Shown here piece by piece: positions 13,921 to 20,476 of a DNA stretch of 21,049 nucleotides. Position 1 is the stretch's first letter; the number at the start of each line of letters is the position of its first letter. Source of the stretch: a virus. Both the position numbers and the translations under genes were made by a program. The stretch spans positions 1-21,049 of IMG/VR virus record IMGVR_UViG_3300040751_002834; one strand, written 5' to 3'. The notes below the pieces were generated by a model that was given only the letters and a program-made list of their open reading frames with translations, was not told the origin of the DNA and searched no databases.

Positions 13921-14227
13921 TCTCGTAATAGGTTGTGAACTTTGTATTCTTATTGATTTTTATCAGACCTTCACCAAGTAAACGATTTAACAAAGTTTTT
14001 GTTAGTTCTTCATTACCATCTAATCGATCCTGAAGTTTATCATCTGGAAATATCACATTGCCGGTTTTTTCGATTCCTCGATACTCATGAATGAAATGAT
14101 CTCCACCTTCAACATAAAACCAATTGTTCATGATATAAAGGAAATCCTCAGTAGTAGGAAATTCAGGTCTTTCTCGATATTCACCGATTAGATATTTAAT
14201 CTTAACGTCTTCTTTATTCATTGTCAA
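13913..14227 (-). CDS. Hypothetical protein, 104 aa, possible winged-helix, in the T4 gene 40 position
   Basis: I do not recognise the sequence. The ATG at 14227 gives 104 residues; a second ATG two codons in (14221) is equally possible. The middle holds FLYIMNNWFYVEGGDHFIHEY. The end, LTKTLLNRLLGEGLIKINKNTKFTTYYEII, has a helix followed by a beta wing, as in winged-helix DNA-binding domains; this is a visual impression. In T4, gene 40 (a small head-vertex assembly factor) lies between uvsX and 41. This gene occupies the same place, although I see no sequence likeness. It follows the tRNA-like RNA by 47 nt. Confidence 0.65.
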   Translation of the reverse strand: MTMNKEDVKIKYLIGEYRERPEFPTTEDFLYIMNNWFYVEGGDHFIHEYRGIEKTGNVIFPDDKLQDRLDGNEELTKTLLNRLLGEGLIKINKNTKFTTYYEII

Positions 14228-14274
14228 ATTCTTTAAGCCTTTCTCTTATTTTCTTTTCATTTGATTTTACTAAG

Positions 14275-14388
14275 GCTGAATGAAGGGAATCGAACCCCTC
14301 TTGATCTATATTCATCGCAGATTCTGCGGTTATTGTTAAGACCAATCCATGCGTCCATGGACCGCGTAACCCAATTCACCTATTCAGC
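14275..14388 (-). tRNA. Oversized tRNA-like gene (114 nt), anticodon not certain
   Basis: The minus strand shows a perfect 7-bp acceptor stem (GCTGAAT at 14388-14382 with ATTCAGC at 14281-14275). It has a D-arm (GTG, loop AATTGGGTTA, CGC) with the GG pair expected in a tRNA, and a T-arm (AGGGG, loop TTCGATT, CCCTT) with the conserved TTC. A hairpin CGCAG-AAT-CTGCG at 14316-14328 could be a long variable arm as in Leu or Ser tRNAs. It is about 25 nt longer than a normal class II tRNA. An extra hairpin at 14363-14344 sits between the D-arm and the best anticodon candidate. That candidate is ATTG-GTCTTAA-CAAT, giving CUU (Lys); a one-step shifted reading gives UAA (Leu). No CCA is encoded. It begins 8 nt after the uvsX stop, so it is cotranscribed with uvsX. 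Confidence 0.55.
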
Positions 14389-14396
14389 AGATTTGA

Positions 14397-15587
14397 TTAA
14401 TCTTCAGTATCTTCTCCGTTAAGAAACAAATCAATTTCATCTTCTGCATCAATAACTCCGTATGAGAATTTACCTTTGATGTGCTTTTCATTGATTTTTT
14501 CTAGTACTTCTCGAGTCCATACTCGATCGGTAAATAGATCTTTAGCTGGTACACCTTCTCCGAGATGTTCAACTATATAATTTCTAGCAGTTTCTTTTGC
14601 AATGAAATACCAAGTTTCTCCATCCTTAGGATTGGTAAAAGGTTTAGCTACTTTTTGTACAGATTCTGGTTGTTTATCGTAATTTTTTTGATCTATCATA
14701 TTACCTCTTCCAATACCGCAAGTTTCCCAATCCATATACTCTTCCATACCGATATATCGATTCATTCCTTTATCCCATCGGATATGGAATTTGATTGGTA
14801 TTGGTTTAGAGAATCGATTCTTTAGAGTTTTGACCGTAACGATAATTCCAGTTTGTAAAGTTCCTTCTTTAATTTTTGCTTTTGATAAAGCTAGAATAAC
14901 AGAAGCCGAATATACTAAACCACCACCTCCAGAAAGATTAATTGTCGGGAACATTCCCGTAGATGCATAAGTGTGATTTGTAAATATAAAAGGAATATCA
15001 AGGCCTGTAAGATCCGATGTAATGATTCGGAAAATAGATCTGATCATTTTTGCTCGAGTCATATCTGCCGCAGTATTACCAGATACTGCATCATCAATTT
15101 CCTTTGTAGTTGCAAGCATTCCTAGTGAATCAAGGAATATAGCTAGTTTAGGAATTTCATAACCCTTTTCCTTTGCTTCAATTAATCTTTTACAAAGTGT
15201 AGTGATTGATGTTCTAAATTTTGCAAGATCTGATATAGGTTGATGGTCAAATTTATTTGGATCTACTCCAAATTTTTCAACGGTATCAACATCTACAGCA
15301 CCTTCAGTGTCATAGTAAATTACGTATCTTCCTTTTTCTTGCATTTCTCTTGCAATGTTTAAAGCCAAGAAAGTTTTACCTGTTCCTGAATCTCCAGCAA
15401 GACAAATTGTTCGATTAGAAGGAATTCCTCCAAAAAGATCTCCGCTGAAAACTGCATTCAAATGATAGTTTCCTGTATCAATGAAATCAGTAACTTTCGA
15501 GAACTCGCTTTTACTTAGTACATCACCAAAAGGATTGATTTTCTTTAGTTCCTTTTGAAGATCGTTTATTGAATACTCTTTTGCCAT
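14397..15587 (-). CDS. uvsX: Recombinase UvsX (RecA-like strand exchange protein)
   Basis: The product has 396 residues, almost the T4 UvsX length. It forms filaments on single-stranded DNA and drives strand exchange for recombination-dependent replication, working with the gp46/gp47 nuclease encoded nearby. Walker A is GDSGTGKT at residues 65-72, the next motif YYDTEGAVD carries the catalytic Glu, and Walker B is LAIFLDSLG at 148-156. Loop L2 lies near GGGGLVYSAS. The tail is acidic (DAEDEIDLFLNGEDTED), as is common in this family. All functional motifs are intact. The leader AACAAATAAAATG lacks a Shine-Dalgarno box. A TCATATAA box lies 17 nt upstream. Confidence 0.95.
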   Translation of the reverse strand: MAKEYSINDLQKELKKINPFGDVLSKSEFSKVTDFIDTGNYHLNAVFSGDLFGGIPSNRTICLAGDSGTGKTFLALNIAREMQEKGRYVIYYDTEGAVDVDTVEKFGVDPNKFDHQPISDLAKFRTSITTLCKRLIEAKEKGYEIPKLAIFLDSLGMLATTKEIDDAVSGNTAADMTRAKMIRSIFRIITSDLTGLDIPFIFTNHTYASTGMFPTINLSGGGGLVYSASVILALSKAKIKEGTLQTGIIVTVKTLKNRFSKPIPIKFHIRWDKGMNRYIGMEEYMDWETCGIGRGNMIDQKNYDKQPESVQKVAKPFTNPKDGETWYFIAKETARNYIVEHLGEGVPAKDLFTDRVWTREVLEKINEKHIKGKFSYGVIDAEDEIDLFLNGEDTED

Positions 15588-15604
15588 TTTATTTGTTTTT
15601 CTTA

Positions 15605-15612
15605 TTATATGA
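15605..15612 (-). promoter_or_regulatory. Possible promoter-like box TCATATAA before uvsX
   Basis: The minus strand reads AAATCATATAATAAG, with the box 17 nt before the ATG. A matching box is found before the clamp and helicase genes, but not before the virion genes. AT content makes chance matches likely. Confidence 0.25.
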
Positions 15613-15629
15613 TTTTGATTATTTGTTGT

Positions 15630-16829
15630 TTACCAAAGTGCACCTACGGTATAAGCAAGACTAGGATTGATAGGTGGAAGTCCGGCTGGAATTATTATTC
15701 GATTTAGTGGATCAATAATTGTTGATTGAAATTGTCTTTCATAATCTATTTTAGGTGCAATTTCAATTGGATATTCGCCTGGTTTGTAACCGAAATTATT
15801 GTTCATTCCATCGTCTACCGAATGATACCATTTGATTTTATCACCACCTTGAATTAGCTGATATTTTTGCTTTAATCGAGAATCTTGATTAAGGAGGTAA
15901 TTGTGGTATGCTCCTGCTCGAACATGTATTGGACATCCTTTATTGAGTTCAAATCCGTCAGTATCGTTAAGTACAAATTTCTTATAATTCGAAATTCCTC
16001 GAGACATGGATATCTTTTCGATATTCGACATTTTGAATTCTCGTTTGATGTCTTTAATAAGACCAACTAATTCGGGATTGTTTTCGACGGTAAGTTTTTT
16101 CTTGGAGAAGATAAATTTAACCGCTTCAATTAATTTTTCTCGGCAAAATACTGGTGTACTTGATTGAATAATTTCAAGTCCTGTGGTTTTGATATATGAG
16201 AGATTATCGTAATCCTTTCCATCTTTCCAGATGATGTTTTGTACATATTTCTTTTTTGCAACCCAAACGGCGTTTTCCGCAATAGTTTCAAGTTCAAAAT
16301 CGAGGTAATTATCGACTCCAAAGGATTTGGCATAATCATCAAGAACTTTTTTGATAAGTGGAGCTAATCGAAAATTGTTTAGTCGAATAACAAATTCTTT
16401 AACACCTCCTTGCCAATTAACTGCTTCCATACATTCTTCAAAGATGAGATATCCTGAATCAGTATCGGTATATTTCCAAACGGTTCCTTTGATTTTAGGA
16501 ACTTCAACATCTTCGGGAACATCAAGATATTCGAGTAATTTTCGATCTCGATGGAATACTTCTTTGAAATACTTATCTACCATTTTTTCGGTAAATTTGA
16601 TAGCATCTTGTCCTTGAAGCGTAACCGTTTCAGCAATTGCTATGTTATAAAAGTGAAAGTATTCGTTTGCGAAGGCTCCGTATATACTGTTAATGGCTAA
16701 TTTGATTGCCTGTTCATGAGCCGAACATCTTGCGGAATAGGTTTTAAGATCTTCTAGTTCTTCAACCGAAAAATTCGAAATATCAAGGTTTTCAATTTCT
16801 TCGTATTTTAAACTGTCGTAATCAATCAT
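15630..16829 (-). CDS. 43B: DNA polymerase family B, C-terminal half only (T4 gp43-like split polymerase)
   Basis: The product has 399 residues, against about 900 for T4 gp43. It holds motif B, KLAINSIYG at residues 43-51, and motif C, TDTDS at 121-125 with both metal-binding Asp residues. The KKKYVQN and KTTGLEIIQSSTP segments belong to the palm and thumb, and the hydrophobic end SLAYTVGALW resembles the clamp-binding tail of gp43. The exonuclease domain and motif A (D-x-x-S-L-Y-P) are missing. Only 17 nt separate the start from the clamp gene, so the N-terminal half is not next to it. The break falls in the fingers, before motif B. Everything visible is intact, so this looks like a working split enzyme and not a relic. 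From memory, Aeromonas T4-like phages have gp43 split in the same general region. The 40 residues before motif B show no intein end (no H-N before a C/S/T). Confidence 0.9.
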   Translation of the reverse strand: MIDYDSLKYEEIENLDISNFSVEELEDLKTYSARCSAHEQAIKLAINSIYGAFANEYFHFYNIAIAETVTLQGQDAIKFTEKMVDKYFKEVFHRDRKLLEYLDVPEDVEVPKIKGTVWKYTDTDSGYLIFEECMEAVNWQGGVKEFVIRLNNFRLAPLIKKVLDDYAKSFGVDNYLDFELETIAENAVWVAKKKYVQNIIWKDGKDYDNLSYIKTTGLEIIQSSTPVFCREKLIEAVKFIFSKKKLTVENNPELVGLIKDIKREFKMSNIEKISMSRGISNYKKFVLNDTDGFELNKGCPIHVRAGAYHNYLLNQDSRLKQKYQLIQGGDKIKWYHSVDDGMNNNFGYKPGEYPIEIAPKIDYERQFQSTIIDPLNRIIIPAGLPPINPSLAYTVGALW

Positions 16830-16846
16830 ATTTTTATTTTAATAAG

Positions 16847-17596
16847 TTATTCAGTTATTGCGAGATTCATTGCAACCTTTGTAGCTGATTCGGTTGAATC
16901 GAGAATTAATTTAGATGAACAAACCGTTACATCATAATTTTCTTTATCGATTCGAGAAACAAATGATTTGAAAGTAGATTTTGGTTCAGTTCCTGGTTCA
17001 TCGAATTTTACTTTATCATCGACAACCAAATCAAATACTTCGGTTTTTATATGAACGCCTTCAGAATCAGCATAGATTTGAAATAGTTCGGATTGATCCA
17101 TTGAAAGCATAGAACTAATTCGAATAAGATCTTCTCGAGGAAATGTGAAACTGAATTCCTTTGATGATTTATCTAAAGCCCTTCCAACTTGATCTTCGCT
17201 TAGATAAGTGAATCCTAAAGATTGATCTTGACAGAAAAGATCTATTTTAAGACGACCATCCGAAAGAGTAATCTTATCTGCAAATAATTCATCACCATCT
17301 TCAAATACCGAGATATCCGCCGAAAGATTATGTGGATCAAAATAAGCAATAGATGAAAGAAGTTTTTGACCGGAAAAGAAAGACATTTTAATTGTCTTTT
17401 CGATAGGTGAACTAAATTGAAAAACATCGGGAGTTTGAACCGAATAAGATTTTACAACATCCTTTGAAGGGATGTATACATTAGAATACGTGTTTTCTTG
17501 GTCAATGTTGATATAAACCGAAGAATCCATTAGAAGCATTCTTTTGACCAAACTTTGAAAATTTGGTACCGAGATTTTTGTTGCTTTGATTATCAT
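16847..17596 (-). CDS. 45: Sliding clamp, T4 gp45-like
   Basis: The product has 249 residues; T4 gp45 has 228. It forms a trimeric ring that tethers the polymerase to DNA and activates late transcription through gp55. Visible features fit the two-domain clamp fold: KISVPNFQSLVKRML near the start, VYINIDQENTYSNVYIPS, a central FSFTFPREDLIRISSMLSM at about residues 147-165, and IYADSEGVHIKTEVFDLVVDD after it. Strict motifs are few in this family, so part of the confidence comes from position: it lies directly upstream of the polymerase gene, as gp45 does in T4 replication clusters. The clamp-loader genes 44 and 62 and regA, which separate 45 from 43 in T4, are absent here. Confidence 0.85.
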   Translation of the reverse strand: MIIKATKISVPNFQSLVKRMLLMDSSVYINIDQENTYSNVYIPSKDVVKSYSVQTPDVFQFSSPIEKTIKMSFFSGQKLLSSIAYFDPHNLSADISVFEDGDELFADKITLSDGRLKIDLFCQDQSLGFTYLSEDQVGRALDKSSKEFSFTFPREDLIRISSMLSMDQSELFQIYADSEGVHIKTEVFDLVVDDKVKFDEPGTEPKSTFKSFVSRIDKENYDVTVCSSKLILDSTESATKVAMNLAITE

Positions 17597-17609
17597 TTTT
17601 GTTTTATTT

Positions 17610-17617
17610 TTATATGA
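17610..17617 (-). promoter_or_regulatory. Possible promoter-like box TCATATAA before the clamp gene
   Basis: The minus strand reads TCATATAAAAAT, 13 nt before the ATG at 17596 and directly after the stop of the 74-residue gene. It matches the boxes before uvsX and the helicase. Confidence 0.25.
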
Positions 17618-17842
17618 TTAGATTGTTTCCTGTGTATAACCTTCTCTTTTATAACGATCAATCCATCCTTGAACTTCCTTTTTAAGGATGATTAGCTCTT
17701 CGTTTAGCTTATCGTCCTTTTTGGTTCGATATTGAATAGCGATAAACCAATCTGGATCATCTGGAGTATTCATTGATGGATCCGGTGTAAATACAACACG
17801 ATATCTACCTCTCGGTTTAGTAAGAATTATTGGGAATGTCAT
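17618..17842 (-). CDS. Small hypothetical protein, 74 aa
   Basis: I do not recognise this family. The protein starts MTFPIILTKPRGRYRVVFTPD and contains PDDPDWFIAIQYRTKK, then a charged helix (LNEELIILKKEVQGWIDRYKREG). The first half looks beta-stranded and the second half helical. There is no membrane segment. Its ATG overlaps the stop of the 37-residue membrane peptide gene (ATGA), so the two are probably translated together. The clamp gene follows after 21 nt. A role in the replication complex is possible from position only. Confidence 0.65.
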   Translation of the reverse strand: MTFPIILTKPRGRYRVVFTPDPSMNTPDDPDWFIAIQYRTKKDDKLNEELIILKKEVQGWIDRYKREGYTQETI

Positions 17843-17952
17843 TTTAAGATTTTGATTATTTCTATGATACCTTCAAAGAAAATGTTTAGCAATAAAGCAA
17901 ATCCTAAAAAAATGAAAAGATCAGAAAAGATAAATTTGAAGAAATTGAGCAT
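17839..17952 (-). CDS. Small membrane peptide, 37 aa
   Basis: A short frame from ATG at 17952 to TGA at 17839 encodes MLNFFKFIFSDLF followed by IFLGFALLLNIFFEGIIEIIKILK. Nearly the whole peptide is hydrophobic, with one transmembrane helix at about residues 8-27 and a lysine at each end. Two things support it as a real gene: the exact ATGA overlap with the 74-residue gene, and a membrane-protein composition rather than random sequence. Small single-helix peptides are common in phages (holin-like, superinfection or membrane-modifying functions), but nothing here points to one of these. Confidence 0.6.
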   Translation of the reverse strand: MLNFFKFIFSDLFIFLGFALLLNIFFEGIIEIIKILK

Positions 17953-17992
17953 AATTTTAGTTTTAATTTATTAGATATTATGCAAACAAAAT

Positions 17993-18020
17993 AGGAAAAG
18001 ATCAAAAAAGACCTTCTCCT
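17993..18020 (-). terminator. Hairpin after the lipoprotein gene, probable weak terminator
   Basis: On the minus strand AGGAGAAGGTC, loop TTTTTT, GATCTTTTCCT pairs over 11 bp including two G-U pairs. On the plus strand those two positions would be A-C mismatches, so the structure is made for minus-strand RNA. The stem is followed by ATTTTGTTT, not a clean T run, so it may be a terminator, a pause or an RNA-processing site. It lies between the lipoprotein gene and the 37-residue membrane peptide gene. Confidence 0.5.
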
Positions 18021-18099
18021 TTATTAACACACCGTAAACCTCATTACTACTACTTATAGGGTTGTTGTTGTCTCGGTATTTATATGTATAGCCATAGCT

Positions 18100-18627
18100 T
18101 TATTTTTTGTAATACCAGATCTTATGGCTAACATCATTTATAGAACCTTCAATAACGAATGACTTTAATTCGTCAGGTGTGTAGTCGTTATTAAGTTCAT
18201 CTTGTGGCGTCGGCTTTAGGAATATTGCATCCCACTCTGGGTGATCCATAAACCATCCGCTGGAGAACTGCCCGAATATTTCACATTGATAAAGATCCCA
18301 ATCGAATGGAGCAGCTTCCCCGTAAGAGCTAGTAACTATTAAGAAGTCTGAGCTAGTAACTATTTGATCGCCGTCTAAGTCAAAGATATTTAAAGATTGC
18401 TGCCCGTAGACAGAGTTAAAAGCTAGCAATGTTTGAACATTGAAGTAGTGAGCTGTATCACCACCAATAACAGACCGGTAGATATTGTACCCGTCTGGAG
18501 ACAAGTGGTTCTCAATTTGAGGTACCATATTGGTACTTCTATCGTTTACTCCATCTGGAAGTATCATTTTTGTGCATGAACACACAAAAAACATAGTTAT
18601 TAATGTGATTGTGATTGTTGTTTTCAT
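18100..18627 (-). CDS. Predicted lipoprotein with an EF-hand/dockerin-like calcium loop, 175 aa
   Basis: The N-terminus MKTTITITLITMFFVCSC is a lipoprotein signal peptide with lipobox VCSC, so the mature chain should begin at a lipid-modified Cys near residue 18. Residues about 81-98 read NIFDLDGDQIVTSSDFLI, a D-x-D-G-D loop with a further Asp at position 12, as in dockerin and EF-hand calcium sites common in Bacteroidota surface proteins. The segment IVTSS is repeated eight residues later and is identical at DNA level over 15 nt. The rest is aromatic and acidic (SSGWFMDHPEWDAIFLK). The gene looks richer in G and C than its neighbours and has noncoding sequence on both sides, so it may be an acquired cargo gene. 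Surface lipoproteins of phages such as T5 block superinfection. That role, or a host-derived one, is possible but not shown. Confidence 0.8.
   Translation of the reverse strand: MKTTITITLITMFFVCSCTKMILPDGVNDRSTNMVPQIENHLSPDGYNIYRSVIGGDTAHYFNVQTLLAFNSVYGQQSLNIFDLDGDQIVTSSDFLIVTSSYGEAAPFDWDLYQCEIFGQFSSGWFMDHPEWDAIFLKPTPQDELNNDYTPDELKSFVIEGSINDVSHKIWYYKK
18326..18364. repeat. Two exact 15-nt direct repeats inside the lipoprotein gene
   Basis: GAGCTAGTAACTATT occurs at 18326-18340 and again at 18350-18364, an offset of 24 nt (8 codons). It encodes the doubled IVTSS peptide next to the calcium loop. Identity at all 15 bases, including third codon positions, suggests a recent duplication. Confidence 0.9.
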
Positions 18628-18682
18628 TCTATTTCAATTATTAATTTAGATTGTTTATTAACATCGTTAAAACTTATAAGCA

Positions 18683-20461
18683 TCAACCTTCACATGAGAT
18701 ACATGTTGGATCCATTGCCTGAGTAGCAATATCGCCTCGTAAAACTGATTCAGTTCTCATGTAATAAAGAGTTTTTATTCCTTGTTTCCAAGCTTCAAAG
18801 TGACATTGATTTATCCATTTTGGTGTGGCTTCATTGGGGAATCGAAGATTAAGAGAAACTGCCTGATCAACATATTGTTGTCTAATTCCGGCTTGTCGTA
18901 TTAATTCTAGTTGATTGATTTCTGCAAAAGTTTTGAATACATCTTTTACTGTAGAGATTTCTTCAAATTCTCCTTTTTCACTAATGTTGATAAGTTTTCC
19001 AGTTGAGTCATAACCCCAATTATCTAATTCATCAATTCCTTGAACACTTCCTTTATCTTGTAGAATTTTATCCCATGTCTCTTTGTTATTGATACCGATT
19101 TTTCTTAGTGCTTTTTCTAGATTTGGATTCTTTCGAATGAAAGTTCCTTTAGCACTTTGTTCGGTATATACATTTGCAGGTATTGGTTCAATTCCGCTAG
19201 AAACTCCACCGGAAAGTTTTGAATTAGATACTGTAGGTGCAATAGCTCGTAAATGAGAATTTCTCATTCCTGTTTCCTTACACCAAAGAGGTTCTCCATA
19301 TTCTTTAGCCATATCTTGTGAGGCATGTTCACTATGTGCTTTGATTTGACTAAAGATTTTACGAGTTTCGAATTGTGCTTGAAGACCTTCAAAAGGAATT
19401 CCTTTTGATTGGAGATATGTATGCCATCCAAGAACTCCCAAACCAATAGCTCTTCCTTTTTCTGCGGTTCTTACACTATTTTCAAATCCTGATCGATATT
19501 TTGCCTTTTGAATGAATTCTTCAAGAACTCCATCGAGGAACATTGTCGAATAATAAACAAGATCTGTATCTTTCCATTCGTCATATTTTGCTAGGTTAAG
19601 TGAACTTAAGCAACAAACAAATGAATGAGATTCATCAGTATAAAGAACTATTTCGGAGCATATATTTGTCATAAAGACTTTCAAACCGTTTTTCTTATAG
19701 GCTTCTGGGTTTTGCTTATTTACATTACCTCGATACATGATATAAGGTTGACCGGTTTGTCTACGTTTTTGTAAGACTGCTGCCCATTTTCTTCGAGATT
19801 CATCATCACCATCTTCAATTTTTCTCATGAATTTGTCACCAACTAGTACACATTGATTCATGTTAAGACATTGACGATTTATATCTCCTTTAGGTTCTCT
19901 GATTTCCAACCAATCCCAAAAATCTTCATGTTCAATATTAAGATTAACTGATGCAGCTCCTCTTCGAACATTTCCTTGATTTGTGGCATTGATTGATGAA
20001 TCATATATTTTACAAAAAGGAACAACTCCATCGGTTGTACCATTTCCAGTGATAGGTGATCCGGCAGGTCTTATTTGATTTACGCCAATACCAACTCCAC
20101 CTCCATTTTTTGCAAGCAACATCATTTCAAGATTTTTAGATCCGATATCTTGAATTGAATCTGCTACATCAATACCAAAGCAACTGATAGGTAAACCTCT
20201 TTCGGTTCCAGTGTTTGATAATACAGGAGAAGCTAAACAAAGCCATCCTTTCCAAACATAGTCGAAAAATTTACTAGCCAATTCAGGCTTTCCTAATCGC
20301 TTTGCTATCGTCGTTGAAACTCTCCAATATGCATCTTTAGGTGTTTCACCTTCTAGTACATATCCTTTAGAGATTGTCTCAACATAAACTTGATTATTTC
20401 CCCATATAGGAAAATCTACTCCGGGCTCCCAGCCCAAATAATCACCATAATTTTTTGCCAT
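18683..20461 (-). CDS. nrdA: Ribonucleoside-diphosphate reductase, large subunit, class I
   Basis: The product has 592 residues and appears complete, but is shorter than E. coli or T4 NrdA because the N-terminal ATP-cone (overall activity site) is missing. It reduces ribonucleoside diphosphates to deoxy forms for phage DNA synthesis. Active-site residues are all visible: C94 in LPISCFG, N266-x-C268-x-E270 in TNICSEI, C283 in FVCCLSSLNL, the radical-transfer tyrosines Y566-Y567 in LYYMRTES, and the C-terminal redox pair in CISC (C587, C590). SPVLSNTGTERG and GGGVGIGVNQIRP are typical of the family. Without the ATP-cone, dATP shut-off is probably lost, as in several phage enzymes. It begins 15 nt after the nrdB stop. 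Confidence 0.95.
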   Translation of the reverse strand: MAKNYGDYLGWEPGVDFPIWGNNQVYVETISKGYVLEGETPKDAYWRVSTTIAKRLGKPELASKFFDYVWKGWLCLASPVLSNTGTERGLPISCFGIDVADSIQDIGSKNLEMMLLAKNGGGVGIGVNQIRPAGSPITGNGTTDGVVPFCKIYDSSINATNQGNVRRGAASVNLNIEHEDFWDWLEIREPKGDINRQCLNMNQCVLVGDKFMRKIEDGDDESRRKWAAVLQKRRQTGQPYIMYRGNVNKQNPEAYKKNGLKVFMTNICSEIVLYTDESHSFVCCLSSLNLAKYDEWKDTDLVYYSTMFLDGVLEEFIQKAKYRSGFENSVRTAEKGRAIGLGVLGWHTYLQSKGIPFEGLQAQFETRKIFSQIKAHSEHASQDMAKEYGEPLWCKETGMRNSHLRAIAPTVSNSKLSGGVSSGIEPIPANVYTEQSAKGTFIRKNPNLEKALRKIGINNKETWDKILQDKGSVQGIDELDNWGYDSTGKLINISEKGEFEEISTVKDVFKTFAEINQLELIRQAGIRQQYVDQAVSLNLRFPNEATPKWINQCHFEAWKQGIKTLYYMRTESVLRGDIATQAMDPTCISCEG

Positions 20462-20476
20462 TGTATCTTTAATTTT

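Noticed and set aside
14320-14350. An Asn-like anticodon loop (TTGTTAA) on the plus strand
   Set aside because: The acceptor, D-arm and T-arm signals are all on the minus strand, and the plus-strand stem does not pair.
15630-16829. Split intein at the start of the polymerase half
   Set aside because: The roughly 40 residues before motif B contain no H-N pair followed by Cys, Ser or Thr and no intein-like strands, so trans-splicing is not supported.
18054-18095. A 13-codon frame MAIHINTETTTTL after the lipoprotein gene
   Set aside because: It is too short, has no coupling to a neighbour and no protein-like features. It may be chance in a noncoding gap.
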